Shown: piece after piece, positions 45,637 to 55,054 of the stretch
Layout: each line of letters begins with the position of its first letter
How positions within the stretch are numbered: position 1 is the first letter of the stretch
Source: Qipengyuania proteolytica
GTDB taxonomy: Bacteria; Pseudomonadota; Alphaproteobacteria; Sphingomonadales; Sphingomonadaceae
DNA length: 64,000 bases
Reading direction: 5' to 3'
Assembly (NCBI RefSeq): GCF_019711565.1
Contig: NZ_JAIGNN010000001.1
Coordinates: forward strand, 806,001 to 870,000
Program-made: the position numbers and the translations under genes
The notes under the pieces: generated by a model
The model's database searches: none
Told to the model about the DNA's origin: nothing
What the model saw: the letters and a program-made list of their open reading frames with translations, nothing else

Positions 45637-46461
45637 TCAATCGCGCAGCAGGTCGTTGATGGCGGTCTTCTCGCGGGTTTGCGCGTCGACCGTCTTGACG
45701 ATGACCGCACAGGCGAGGCCCGGGCCGCCGTCCTTGCCGGGCATCGAACCGGGGACGACGACCGAGTAGGGCGGAATGTGCCCGCGGATCACTTCGCCGG
45801 TGTCGCGGTAGACGATCTTGGTCGACTGGGTGATGAAGACGCCCATCGCGACCACGCATCCTTCGCCCACGATGACGCCTTCGACGATTTCGGAACGCGC
45901 CCCGATGAAACAATTGTCGCCGATGATCGTGGGGTTGGCCTGCATCGGCTCCAAGACGCCGCCGATTCCGGCCCCGGCCGAGATATGGCAGTTCTTGCCG
46001 ACCTGCGCGCACGATCCCACCGAGGCCCAGGTGTCGATCATCGTCCCTTCGCCGACATAGGCGCCGATGTTGACGAAGCTGGGCATCAGCACGCAGCCGG
46101 GCGCGATGTAGGCGCCCTCGCGAGCGATCGCTCCGGGCACGACGCGGAAACCGGCCTCGCGGAAACGGGCATCGTCCCAGCCGGCGAACTTGCTCGGCAC
46201 CTTGTCGAAGGCGGGGTGCCCGGCGCTGCCGCCGTCGATCACGCGGTTGTCGTTGAGCCGGAAGCTGAGCAGCACGGCCTTCTTGAGCCACTGGTTGACC
46301 TGCCACCCGCCCTGGCCGTCGGGCTCGGCCACGCGGCCCTTGCCGCTGTCGAGCAGCGCCAGAGCGGCCACCACTGCCTCGCGCACGTCGCCCGATTGCG
46401 GCGTGACGTTGGCGCGGTCGTCCCACGCGGCTTCGATGCGGCTTTCGAGGTCGGCGCTCAT
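45637..46461 (-). CDS. dapD: 2,3,4,5-tetrahydropyridine-2,6-dicarboxylate N-succinyltransferase DapD
   Basis: 274 residues, the family length. An N-terminal helical domain is followed by a left-handed beta-helix of hexapeptide repeats ([38 protein letters not shown]). [19 protein letters not shown] is the active-site region. It uses succinyl-CoA in lysine and diaminopimelate synthesis. The ATG at 46461 follows AGAATGAC; an in-frame ATG 9 codons up is less likely. Confidence 0.97.
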   Translation of the reverse strand: MSADLESRIEAAWDDRANVTPQSGDVREAVVAALALLDSGKGRVAEPDGQGGWQVNQWLKKAVLLSFRLNDNRVIDGGSAGHPAFDKVPSKFAGWDDARFREAGFRVVPGAIAREGAYIAPGCVLMPSFVNIGAYVGEGTMIDTWASVGSCAQVGKNCHISAGAGIGGVLEPMQANPTIIGDNCFIGARSEIVEGVIVGEGCVVAMGVFITQSTKIVYRDTGEVIRGHIPPYSVVVPGSMPGKDGGPGLACAVIVKTVDAQTREKTAINDLLRD

Positions 46462-46508
46462 GTCATTCTCCGTCTGTGTGCGGAGCATCCGTTAGCAGGC
46501 GCGCCGCG

Positions 46509-47588
46509 CTAGTCCATCCCCGCGGCTTGCGCGAACTGGTAGGCGCGCTCGACCAGCGGCGCGACACGCTCGGACATCGACTTCGCATGGGCCGAAGACG
46601 CCGTCCCGTCGATCACGCGCTTCTTGATCCCCTGCATGATCCCGGCGAGCCGGAACAGGTTGTAGGCGAAATACCAGTCCATCGGCGGCACCGGATAGCC
46701 GGTCTTCGCGACATAGCGATCGACCGCTTCCTGCTGCGAAGGGATGCCAAGCGCATTGAGATCGAGCCCGAGCAGACCTGCGCGCCCGTCATGCGGATTG
46801 TGCCAGTTGAGCATGAGATAGCTGAAGTCGGCGATCGGATCGCCCAGCGTCGAGAGCTCCCAGTCGAGCACCGCGAGCACGCGGTTGGCGTCCTTCTCGA
46901 AGATCATGTTGTCGAGGCGGTAGTCGCCATGGACCACGCTGCTCTCGTGCTGCGGCGGGATGGTCTGCGGCAACCACTCGATCAGCCGCTCCATCTGCGG
47001 CATGTGCTCGGTTTCGGAGAGCTTGTACTGCTTCGACCAGCGCGAGATCTGGCGCGCGCAATAGTCGGTCGGCTTGCCGAAGTCGGACAGGCCGATTGCG
47101 TCGGGCTTGCGCAAATGCAGTTCGGCCATGGTGTCGATCATGGCGTTGTAGATTTCGCGCCGCTCTTCGGGCGTATTGTTGGGCAGCGACCCGTTCCACA
47201 GGCTCCGTCCGTCGGCGAGGCCCATCACGAAGAACTTGGAGCCGATGACCTCGGGATCTTCGCACAGGCCATAGGTTTTCGGCACGGGGAAACCCGTCGG
47301 GCCGAGCGCGTGCATGGCCTTGTATTCGCGGTCGACCGCATGCGCGCTGGGCAGCAGCTTGCCGAAAGGCTGGCGGCGCAGCACGTATGACCTGTTCGGC
47401 GTATCGATCCGGTAGGTCGGGTTCGACTGCCCGCCCTTGAACTTCGAATAGCTGATCGGCCCCTCGAAGCCCTCGACATTGGCCTCGAACCAGGCGGTCA
47501 GCGCACCCAGGTCCATCTTGTCCGCCTCGGACACCTCGGTCGTGCCGACCATTTCCTTGTCGAAATCGATCGCCTGCTCGTCCGCCAT
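46509..47588 (-). CDS. APH-family phosphotransferase, ACAD10/11 N-domain-like kinase
   Basis: 359 residues with a kinase-like fold. SKFKGGQSNPTYRI is the nucleotide loop, YVLRRQPFG holds the Lys, VVHGDYRLDNMIF is the catalytic HGDxxxxN and VLDWELSTLGDP replaces DFG. This subgroup resembles the kinase half of ACAD10/11 and LvaA, which phosphorylate 4-hydroxyacyl-CoA, and not antibiotic kinases. It is the last gene of an operon with alcohol and acyl-CoA dehydrogenases; it overlaps the former by one base. Confidence 0.85.
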   Translation of the reverse strand: MADEQAIDFDKEMVGTTEVSEADKMDLGALTAWFEANVEGFEGPISYSKFKGGQSNPTYRIDTPNRSYVLRRQPFGKLLPSAHAVDREYKAMHALGPTGFPVPKTYGLCEDPEVIGSKFFVMGLADGRSLWNGSLPNNTPEERREIYNAMIDTMAELHLRKPDAIGLSDFGKPTDYCARQISRWSKQYKLSETEHMPQMERLIEWLPQTIPPQHESSVVHGDYRLDNMIFEKDANRVLAVLDWELSTLGDPIADFSYLMLNWHNPHDGRAGLLGLDLNALGIPSQQEAVDRYVAKTGYPVPPMDWYFAYNLFRLAGIMQGIKKRVIDGTASSAHAKSMSERVAPLVERAYQFAQAAGMD

Positions 47589-48676
47589 CAGTCGAACACC
47601 ACCACGCTGCGGGCGGAGGTGCCCTGTTTCATCTTCTCGAAACCCTCGTTGATCTTCTCGAGCGGGATCCGCTCGGCGATGATCGTGTCGAGGTCGAGCA
47701 GGCCGCGCATGTAAAAGTCGACAAGGCGCGGCAGGTCGACGGGGAAGTGGTTCATTCCCATGATCGCGCCCTGCAGCTTCTTGCCGGAAAGCAGGTCCAT
47801 CGCCCCGAGCCCGACTTTACAGTCCAATGGCATCATGCCGAGGATCGTCGCCGTGCCGCCGCGGCGCAGGACCTTGACCGCGAGGTCTGCCGAAGCCTGC
47901 CGGCCGACGGCTTCGATCGCATGGTGTACACCCCCGCCACTGATCTTCATCACCTCGTCGACCGCATTGTCGGCCATGGCATCGACCGTGTGTGTTGCAC
48001 CGAGCACTTCGGCGAGGTCGCGCTTCTCCTTGATCGGGTCGATCGCGATGACCTTTCCCGCGCCGGCGATCTTGGCCGCATTAATGGCGGCCAAACCGAC
48101 GCCGCCGCAGCCGACCACCGCCACGCTTTCGCCGGGCACCACTGAGCAGGCGTTGAAGATCGTGCCGGCACCGGTCGTCACCGCACAGCCGATCACGGCG
48201 GCCCGGTCCAGCGGCATGTCCTTGTCGATGGCGACGCAGGCGTGCTCGTGGATCAGCATCTGTTCGGCAAAGGCCGACAGGTTGAGCATCTGGGCGACAG
48301 GACCGCTGCCATCCGCGCGCATGATGCGCGGTTTGGCATCGGGGGCGCGGCGCGTATCCGCGCCCATGCACAGCGCCATCCGGCCGGTGACGCAGAACTC
48401 GCAGTGGCCACAGAAGGCCGAGAGGCAGGAGACCACGTGATCCCCCGGCTTCACGGTCTTCACTTCGCTGCCGACCGCGCGCACCACGCCCGCCGCTTCG
48501 TGACCTGGGATCGCGGGAAGCGGGTGCGGATAGGCGCCGTCGATGAAATGCAGGTCCGAATGACACAACCCGCAGGCCTTGGTGTCGATCAGGACCTCGT
48601 GCGGACCTGGATCGGCGAGCTCGACCTCGCCGATCGTGAGCCCGCCGACCTGCTCCAGGATTGCAGCCTTGGCCAT
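47588..48676 (-). CDS. zinc-dependent alcohol dehydrogenase (MDR, class III-like)
   Basis: 362 residues. Catalytic zinc: CGLCHSD (Cys38) and GHEAAG; structural zinc: CGHCEFCVTGRMALC with four cysteines; NAD(P) loop: VGCGGVGLAAINAA. The length and Cys set match the aryl/class III-like NAD-dependent group. Overlaps of one base at both ends tie it to the APH-like kinase and the acyl-CoA dehydrogenase, so it probably oxidises a hydroxyl compound of that pathway. Confidence 0.92.
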   Translation of the reverse strand: MAKAAILEQVGGLTIGEVELADPGPHEVLIDTKACGLCHSDLHFIDGAYPHPLPAIPGHEAAGVVRAVGSEVKTVKPGDHVVSCLSAFCGHCEFCVTGRMALCMGADTRRAPDAKPRIMRADGSGPVAQMLNLSAFAEQMLIHEHACVAIDKDMPLDRAAVIGCAVTTGAGTIFNACSVVPGESVAVVGCGGVGLAAINAAKIAGAGKVIAIDPIKEKRDLAEVLGATHTVDAMADNAVDEVMKISGGGVHHAIEAVGRQASADLAVKVLRRGGTATILGMMPLDCKVGLGAMDLLSGKKLQGAIMGMNHFPVDLPRLVDFYMRGLLDLDTIIAERIPLEKINEGFEKMKQGTSARSVVVFD

Positions 48677-50010
48677 CAGCGCGTCGCCCCCATGTCGCCC
48701 GAGCTGAGGTTGTCGTTGCCCGAGGTCGGGACAGCGCCTTCGCGCAGGGCATTGGCGGTCGGGCCCTGCTCCGGCATGTGCTTGGCGAATTCCATCCGCG
48801 CGATCGAGCGGGCGTGGACTTCGTCCGGCCCGTCGGCAAGCCGCAGGGTGCGCTGGTGGGCATAGGCACTGGCGAGACCATAGTCCTCGCTCACGCCGCC
48901 GCCGCCATGCGCCTGGATCGCATCGTCGATGATCCGCAGCGCCATGTTGGGCGCCTGCACCTTGATCATGGCGATTTCCTGCTTGGCGGACTTGTTGCCG
49001 ACCTTGTCCATCATGTCCGCAGCCTTGAGACAGAGCAGGCGGGTCATGTCGATGTCGATGCGGGCACGCGCCACGCGCTCTTCCCAGACCGAGTGCTTGT
49101 AGATCGGCTTGCCGAAGGCCTCCCGCTCCTGGAGGCGCTTGCACATCTTTGCCAACGCTTCCTCGGCTACGCCGATGGTGCGCATGCAGTGGTGGATGCG
49201 GCCCGGGCCGAGGCGGCCCTGCGCGATCTCGAAACCGCGGCCTTCACCCAGCAGCATGTTGGTGACGGGCACGCGAACGTCCTTGAGCTCGACTTCCATA
49301 TGGCCGTGCGGTGCGTCGTCATAACCGAAGACGGGCAGGTGGCGGATGATGTTCACGCCCGGCGCGTCGTTCGGCATCAGCAGCATCGATTGAGCGGCGT
49401 GGCGACCGGCGAAAAAATCGGTCTTGCCCATGACGATCGAGACCTTGCAGCGCGGATCGCCGAGGCCGGACGACCACCACTTGCGGCCGTTGATGACGTA
49501 TTCGTCGCCATCGCGTTCGATACGGGTTTCGATGTTCGTGGCGTCGGAGGAGGCGGTGAAGGGCTCGGTCATGAGGAAGGCGGAGCGGATCTCGCCGTTC
49601 ATGATCGGGGTGAGCCACTGCTCCTTCTGCTCGCGGGTGCCGTAGCGATGGAAGACTTCCATGTTGCCGGTGTCGGGGGCGGAACAGTTGAACACTTCGG
49701 AGGCGAAGCCGATCCGGCCCATTTCCTCCGCGCACAGCGCATATTCGAGGTTCGTCAGGCCCGGGCCTTCGAATTCGTAGGTCTCGTCGACATGGTGGTG
49801 CCCGTCGTTGCGCGGCGGCATGAACAGGTTCCAGATGCCTTCGTTCTTGGCCTTGGCCTTGAGCTCCTCGACAATCGGGATGACCTTCCAGCGGTCGCCC
49901 TCGGCATCCTGCGCCTTGTACGTCGGCACGGCGGGGCGGATGTGATCCTCGATGAAGTTCTTCACCCGGTCGCGCCAGTATGCTTGCCTCTCAGTGGGTT
50001 CGAAATCCAT
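48676..50010 (-). CDS. acyl-CoA dehydrogenase family protein (ACAD11-like)
   Basis: 444 residues. FAD-contact regions are clear: [32 protein letters not shown] and near the C-terminus [37 protein letters not shown]. Together with the neighbouring kinase it matches the dehydrogenase half of ACAD10/11. It starts this part of the operon, 90 bases downstream of the transporter gene. Confidence 0.92.
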   Translation of the reverse strand: MDFEPTERQAYWRDRVKNFIEDHIRPAVPTYKAQDAEGDRWKVIPIVEELKAKAKNEGIWNLFMPPRNDGHHHVDETYEFEGPGLTNLEYALCAEEMGRIGFASEVFNCSAPDTGNMEVFHRYGTREQKEQWLTPIMNGEIRSAFLMTEPFTASSDATNIETRIERDGDEYVINGRKWWSSGLGDPRCKVSIVMGKTDFFAGRHAAQSMLLMPNDAPGVNIIRHLPVFGYDDAPHGHMEVELKDVRVPVTNMLLGEGRGFEIAQGRLGPGRIHHCMRTIGVAEEALAKMCKRLQEREAFGKPIYKHSVWEERVARARIDIDMTRLLCLKAADMMDKVGNKSAKQEIAMIKVQAPNMALRIIDDAIQAHGGGGVSEDYGLASAYAHQRTLRLADGPDEVHARSIARMEFAKHMPEQGPTANALREGAVPTSGNDNLSSGDMGATR

Positions 50011-50100
50011 CGTCTTGGTCCTCTTCTCTCTTGATTCCGTTGCTAGGTGAAACTGGCACGCCCTGAAGGCCGCGCCAAGCCATGTTTCAGGTCAGGCGCC

Positions 50101-51570
50101 TCACGGGTGCATCCCTTCGGCGTCCGGGTCCATGCGCGCGGCGCCGCTCAGGATGGCGAGCCGTTGCTCGTGACTGGCGCGATCGATCGGGAAGCGGCGC
50201 AGCACGAACAGGCCGGTCACCCCGACCGCGACCAGCGCGATCACATAACCGAGCGCGAGATTGGCGATGATGCCTCGCGAGACTTCGCCCGGTGCCGAAC
50301 CGATCGGGAAGGCGGCCCAGCTGATGATCTGCCCGGCCAGGAAGATGCCTGCCCCGGTCGCGCATTTCTGCATGAAGAAATAGCCCGCGAAGAACAGGCC
50401 TTCGCTGCGGCGGCCCGTTTCGGCCTGCGACGCCTCGACGACGTCGGCCATCATCGAGCTCGACAGCACCATCAGCACGATTGCGCCTGTGTTCACGAAG
50501 AAGGTCATAGCGAACATAGCCACCACCGACGGCTTGTCCGGCAATCCCGGGAACAGGTCGAAGTAATACAGCAGGAACAGCGATGCGTTGAAGGCCAGCG
50601 AGGTCGCGCCCGCCACCATCGCCGCTTCGCGCTTGCCCAGCCGTTTTGCCAGCGGCGGGATGATGACGAAGGCAGTCAGCATCGTTGCGAACAGCAGCAG
50701 GCCGTAAAGGACCTTCTCCAGCTGGGTAAACTGCCACAGGAAGCCGAGGAAGTAATTCGTCAGCGAGAAGGCGATGCCCTGGTTGGTGAAGGCGAAGAGC
50801 GCCGCGAACACCAGCCACAGGAACGCCCGGTTGGAGAGCGTCTTGCGCATTTCGCGTGCCACTTCGCGCAGCCCGCCCGCCTGCCTCGGCTGGGGTGGCG
50901 AGGGGTGGGCCACGCGCTTGTGCTGGCCCATTGCGGACACCAGCACGGCGACGGCCATCAGCGTCGCGCAGGCGATCGCATAGGGGCCGTAGCCGCGCGG
51001 GTCGGTCTCGCCTGCTTCGCGGAAGAACACGCCATAGGCGAGGATCAGCATGAGCAGACCGCCGGCCCAGCCGAACAGGAAGCGATAGCGCATCAGCACC
51101 GTGCGCTCGTCGTAATCGCTGGTCAACTCGGGCACGAGCGCGACCGAGGGAACCTCGCACATGGATACGAGCGAGCGGACCACGATCGCCCAGCCGATCA
51201 GCCAGGTGAGGACGAAGGCCGTGCTGCCTTCGGGCGGGCTCCACAGCATCATCCAGGCAAGCGCGAGCGGGATGGGCGCGGCATAAAGCCACGGCAGGCG
51301 GCGACCCCAGCGGGTGTTGGTGCGGTCGGTCAGCTCGCCGATCACCGGATCGACGAAAGCATCCGCGATCAGCGCGACCATGATGGCTGCGCCGACCAGG
51401 CCTGCGTCGATGCCGACCACCTGGTTGTAGAACAGCAGCAGGAAGGTGGCGAAGCCGTTTTCCTTCACGCCATAGGCGATCGACCCGAAGCCGTGGAACA
51501 GCTTGAGCCGCGTAGGCAGCTGCTCCGCCGGCGGCGGGGCGATCGTATCACGGGGAGCGGCGGTTGCCAT
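50101..51570 (-). CDS. MFS transporter, GPH (glycoside/cation symporter) type
   Basis: 489 residues with 12 likely helices. The GPH motif follows helix 2: IADAFVDPVIGELTDRTNTR, with WGRRLPW after it. The N-terminus is MATAAPRDTIAPPPAEQLPT, soluble. Substrate is not predictable; its place in a catabolic operon with dehydrogenases suggests uptake of the compound degraded there. It overlaps the SDR stop by one base. Confidence 0.88.
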   Translation of the reverse strand: MATAAPRDTIAPPPAEQLPTRLKLFHGFGSIAYGVKENGFATFLLLFYNQVVGIDAGLVGAAIMVALIADAFVDPVIGELTDRTNTRWGRRLPWLYAAPIPLALAWMMLWSPPEGSTAFVLTWLIGWAIVVRSLVSMCEVPSVALVPELTSDYDERTVLMRYRFLFGWAGGLLMLILAYGVFFREAGETDPRGYGPYAIACATLMAVAVLVSAMGQHKRVAHPSPPQPRQAGGLREVAREMRKTLSNRAFLWLVFAALFAFTNQGIAFSLTNYFLGFLWQFTQLEKVLYGLLLFATMLTAFVIIPPLAKRLGKREAAMVAGATSLAFNASLFLLYYFDLFPGLPDKPSVVAMFAMTFFVNTGAIVLMVLSSSMMADVVEASQAETGRRSEGLFFAGYFFMQKCATGAGIFLAGQIISWAAFPIGSAPGEVSRGIIANLALGYVIALVAVGVTGLFVLRRFPIDRASHEQRLAILSGAARMDPDAEGMHP

Positions 51571-52430
51571 CAGCCGGCTTGCTGGGCCTGTCTGGCCTGC
51601 TCTTCCATCGCCTCGAGCGCCGCGAACAGGCCCGGCTCTTCGGGGTCCCAGCTATGCCGCGGGCCGAGCGTGATGCCGCCGTCGACGATCATCGAGGCCC
51701 CGGTCATGAAGCTGGCCGCATCGCTGGCAAGGAAAGCTACCGCATTGGCGATGTCGATCGGCTGGCCCCCGCGGGCGACGGGCTGCGCGTCGGACGACAT
51801 CTGGGCGATGGCGGCCTTGGCCATGTCCTTCATCTCGCCCGTGATCTCCAGGCTGGAGGTGAAGATGTTGGTGTTGATGAAGCCCGGCTGGATCGCGTTT
51901 ACGCGAATGCCGAACTGCGCGAGGTCGGTCGCGGCGCATTTGGTGAGGTGCAGCACGCCCATCTTGGCGACGGCGTAGGCGGTGGGCGAATAGCCGGGGC
52001 CGACCGCGGCGACGCTCGAGACATTGACGATGCTCGCCCCCTTGCGCCCTTTCATGTGCGGCACGGCATAGCGGATGCCCATCGCGACGGACCGCAGCAG
52101 CAGGTCCATCGTGCGGTCCCATTCATCCGGCTCGATCTCGTAGATTGGCGGACGCGCGCCGCCTGCACCCGCATTGTTGAACACCACGTCGATCCCGCCG
52201 GTCTCGCTGGCCGCACGGTCCATCAGCGCCCTGATCGCCGCCGGATCGCAGACGCTGCATTCCACGAAGCGCACGTCGCCGTCGGTCTCCGCAGCCAGTC
52301 TCTCGCCGCCTGCAGTGTCGATATCGCTCGCGAAAACGGTCGCGCCTTCGCTGGCGAAAAGCCGCGTGGTTTCCGCGCCGATACCCGATGCGGCGCCGGT
52401 TATGACGACCGTCCTGCCAGAGAATCGCAT
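51570..52430 (-). CDS. SDR family oxidoreductase
   Basis: 286 residues, classical SDR. TGAASGIGAE is the coenzyme loop, NNAGAG marks strand 4, YAVAK carries the catalytic Tyr and Lys with Ser in VNVSSVAAV, and VNAIQPGFINTN follows. The Asp in SDIDTAG favours NAD. It is first in the minus-strand catabolic operon (SDR, transporter, ACAD, ADH, kinase). About 175 bases separate it from the divergent acyl-CoA dehydrogenase pair. Confidence 0.92.
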   Translation of the reverse strand: MRFSGRTVVITGAASGIGAETTRLFASEGATVFASDIDTAGGERLAAETDGDVRFVECSVCDPAAIRALMDRAASETGGIDVVFNNAGAGGARPPIYEIEPDEWDRTMDLLLRSVAMGIRYAVPHMKGRKGASIVNVSSVAAVGPGYSPTAYAVAKMGVLHLTKCAATDLAQFGIRVNAIQPGFINTNIFTSSLEITGEMKDMAKAAIAQMSSDAQPVARGGQPIDIANAVAFLASDAASFMTGASMIVDGGITLGPRHSWDPEEPGLFAALEAMEEQARQAQQAG

Positions 52431-52606
52431 GCCTACTCTCTCCCCGAATTTCTCCGCCGCCAGCTTAAGCGCGCTGCCCTGCTCGTCAACGCATTCCGGC
52501 TGACGCTACGGCAATGCGAGGCGTCGCGAGGGCCCTTGCACCGCTCATGCGAATCACCCTAACGTAAGCGTCAACATACCGGACTTTTAGAAGAGAGAGG
52601 ATTCGG

Positions 52607-53794
52607 ATGATGTCCGATAGCGACCTAGAGACCTTCCGCGCCGAAACGCGCGCCTGGCTCGAAGCCACTTGCCCACCCGAAATGCGCGAACCGGTCGAGA
52701 CCGAGGACGACGTTTACTGGGGTGGTCGCAACGCGACCTTCAAGAACGACGCGCAGAAGGCCTGGTTCGAGGCCTGCCGCGACAAGGGCTACACCGTGCC
52801 GAGCTGGCCCAGGGAATACGGCGGAGCCGGTCTCTCGCCCGCCGAAGCCAAGGTGCTGCGCGAGGAAATGAGCCGCATCAACGCCCGCAGCCCGCTCCAC
52901 AGCTTCGGCATCTGGATGCTCGGCCCGGCGCTGCTGCACTTCGGCACGCACGAACAGAAACTGCGCTTCCTCAACGAAATCGCGCGCGGGGAAATCCGCT
53001 GGTGCCAGGGCTATTCGGAACCGGGTTCGGGATCGGACCTCGTGTCCCTGCAGACCTTCGGCGAAGACAAGGGCGACCACTGGGTCGTCAACGGCCAGAA
53101 GATCTGGACCTCCTACGCGGACAAGGCCGACTGGATCTTCTGTCTCGTCCGCACCGACAAGGGAGACAAGTACCAGGGCATCACCTTCATGCTGTTCGAC
53201 ATGGCGAGCCCCGGCGTGTCGACCAAGCCGATCCTGTTGATCAGCGGCAGCTCGCCGTTCTGCGAAACCTTCTTCGACGATGTGAAGGTGCCCAAGTTCT
53301 ATGCCGAAAACGTGCCGGCGCAGGCGGGCGAGGTCAATCGCGGCTGGGATGTCGCAAAGTATCTGCTCGGCCACGAGCGCTCGATGATCGCCGAAACCGG
53401 CGGCAACGATCGCGCCGTCTCGCTCGGCTCGATGCTGTCGCGCAACATCGCGCCCGATCCGGTGCTCCGCGCCGAACTCGCCCAGTTCGATGTCGACGCA
53501 CTGGCCTTCACCGCCATGACCGAAAAGTTCATGGACGAGGCCAAATCGGGCAAGGGCCATCCCGCCCAGCCCAACATGTTCAAATACGCCGGGACCGAGC
53601 TCAACAAGCGCCGTCTCGAACTGGTGATGGCAGCGGGCGGCAGCGCCGCGCTGGAATGGGAGAGCGAGGCGACCGCCGGCGGCAAGTCGGCGCGCGACTG
53701 GCTCCGCACCAAGGCGAACAGCATCGAGGGCGGCACGTCCGAAGTGATGCTGAACGTCGTCGCCAAGCGTATCCTCGACCTTCCGGGAGCCTGA
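52607..53794 (+). CDS. acyl-CoA dehydrogenase, catalytic (alpha-like) subunit of a pair
   Basis: 395 residues; starts at the first of two ATG codons (52607, 52610) behind AGAGAGAGG. FAD region CQGYSEPGSGSDLVSLQT and WTSYADKADWIFCL are typical. The C-terminus has IEGGTSEVML with the Glu in the position of the catalytic base (EGTxxI). The QxxGGxG motif, however, is replaced by MAAGGSAALEW. This is the pattern of one half of an alpha2-beta2 ACAD. The partner gene starts 3 bases later. Confidence 0.92.
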   Translation: MMSDSDLETFRAETRAWLEATCPPEMREPVETEDDVYWGGRNATFKNDAQKAWFEACRDKGYTVPSWPREYGGAGLSPAEAKVLREEMSRINARSPLHSFGIWMLGPALLHFGTHEQKLRFLNEIARGEIRWCQGYSEPGSGSDLVSLQTFGEDKGDHWVVNGQKIWTSYADKADWIFCLVRTDKGDKYQGITFMLFDMASPGVSTKPILLISGSSPFCETFFDDVKVPKFYAENVPAQAGEVNRGWDVAKYLLGHERSMIAETGGNDRAVSLGSMLSRNIAPDPVLRAELAQFDVDALAFTAMTEKFMDEAKSGKGHPAQPNMFKYAGTELNKRRLELVMAAGGSAALEWESEATAGGKSARDWLRTKANSIEGGTSEVMLNVVAKRILDLPGA

Positions 53795-53797
53795 TCC

Positions 53798-54937
53798 ATG
53801 CCGCTTTATTACGACGACGACCAGACGATGCTGGCCGAAACCGCCAGCCAGTTCATGGCCGAGGAAGGTTCGATCAAGAAGCAGCTGCGCCATTGGCGCG
53901 ACCGCAATTGCAAGGACGGGTTCGGCCACGGGCTGTGGCAGCAATTCGCCGAAATGGGCTTCACCGGCATGCTGGTGGGCGAGGATGACGGCGGGCTCGG
54001 CATGGGCCAGGTCGAAGCGGGCATCGTGCTCGAAGAGATCGGTCGCAATCTGACGCCCTCACCGTTCCTCTCGTCCTCCGTGCTGGCGGCGACGGCCCTG
54101 AAGCACGGCAGTGCCGATGTGAAAGGCCGCTGGCTGCCCGGACTGATCGCGGGCGAGAAGGTCTATGCCGTCGCGATCGACGAAGGGCCCAAGCATCGGC
54201 CGGAACGCATCGCCTGCAAGGCGGAGCGTTCGGGCAACGGCTTCCGCTTGTCGGGCAAGAAGGACTTCGTGGTCTATGGCGCATCGAGCGAGATGATCGT
54301 CGTGGCGGCCCGCACCTCGGGTAGCGAAGCGGATAGCGACGGGGTGACGCTGTTCGCCGTGCCGCAGGATGCGGCGGGCATGAGCCACGACAGCGTCCGC
54401 CTGGTCGACAGTTCGATGGCCAGCCACGTGACCTTCGACGGTGTCGAGCTCGATGGCGATGCGGTGATCGGCGAGGTCGACGGTGGTCGCGAAATCCTCG
54501 ATGCCGTGCTGCGTGCCGGCCGGGTCGGCGCTGCAGCCGAAGGCGTCGGCGTTGCGCGCGGTGCGATGGACATGACCGTCGACTATATCAAGCAGCGCAA
54601 GCAGTTCGGCCGACTGATCGGCGAATTCCAGGCGCTGCAACACCGCGCGGCGCACCTCTACTCCGAGGTCGAGATCGCCCGCGCGGTCACCGTCAAGGCG
54701 GCCCAGCTACTCGATGCAGGCGACGAGAAGGCCGACCTCATGGCGAGTGTCGCGAAGGCCAAAGTGGCCAAGGCCGCCGGCCTGGCGGTCCGCGAAGGCG
54801 TGCAGATGCACGGCGGCATCGGCATGACCGACGAATACGACATCGGCCTCTACATGAAGCGTGACCGGGCGCTGCAGGAGTTCCTCGGCGACCAGTATTA
54901 CCACGCCAACCGCGTGGCCGAGATGAGCGGCTACTAG
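53798..54937 (+). CDS. acyl-CoA dehydrogenase, partner (beta-like) subunit
   Basis: 379 residues. Substrate- and FAD-side blocks differ from canonical ACADs (KDFVVYGASSEMIVVAARTS in place of the WITN region). QMHGGIGMTDEYDIGLYMKR keeps the QxxGGxG motif, but no EGT catalytic segment follows: the corresponding part is EFLGDQYYHANRV. It therefore lacks what its neighbour has and keeps what that one lost. Start 3 bases after the preceding stop. Confidence 0.92.
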   Translation: MPLYYDDDQTMLAETASQFMAEEGSIKKQLRHWRDRNCKDGFGHGLWQQFAEMGFTGMLVGEDDGGLGMGQVEAGIVLEEIGRNLTPSPFLSSSVLAATALKHGSADVKGRWLPGLIAGEKVYAVAIDEGPKHRPERIACKAERSGNGFRLSGKKDFVVYGASSEMIVVAARTSGSEADSDGVTLFAVPQDAAGMSHDSVRLVDSSMASHVTFDGVELDGDAVIGEVDGGREILDAVLRAGRVGAAAEGVGVARGAMDMTVDYIKQRKQFGRLIGEFQALQHRAAHLYSEVEIARAVTVKAAQLLDAGDEKADLMASVAKAKVAKAAGLAVREGVQMHGGIGMTDEYDIGLYMKRDRALQEFLGDQYYHANRVAEMSGY

Positions 54938-54950
54938 GTCGTTCCTGATC

Positions 54951-55020
54951 CTTCGACAGGCTCAGGATGAGCGGTGTTGGGGCTCAGGCACCCCTTCCGC
55001 TCAGGCTGAGCTTGTCGAAG
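54951..55020. repeat. REP-like palindromic element
   Basis: Arms 54951-54974 and 54997-55020 are 24 bases each with three mismatches, inside them GGGG/CCCC pairs close a short loop. The core CTTCGACAAGCTCAG/CTGAGCTTGTCGAAG is a dispersed repeat I remember from many sphingomonad genomes. It lies between the acyl-CoA dehydrogenase and SDR genes; one copy is in this window. Confidence 0.82.
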
Positions 55021-55054
55021 CCCACGCTTTACGGAATTCCCAGGGAGTTATGCA

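Noticed and set aside
46509-47588. Aminoglycoside resistance gene
   Set aside because: The fold is APH-like, but sequence pattern and neighbours fit the ACAD10/LvaA acyl-CoA kinase group and not antibiotic kinases.
50047-51978. 643-codon open frame on the plus strand, antisense to the transporter and SDR genes
   Set aside because: The minus strand gives a full GPH transporter and an SDR with all motifs. The plus frame is His/Glu/Arg-rich with no fold or membrane segments.
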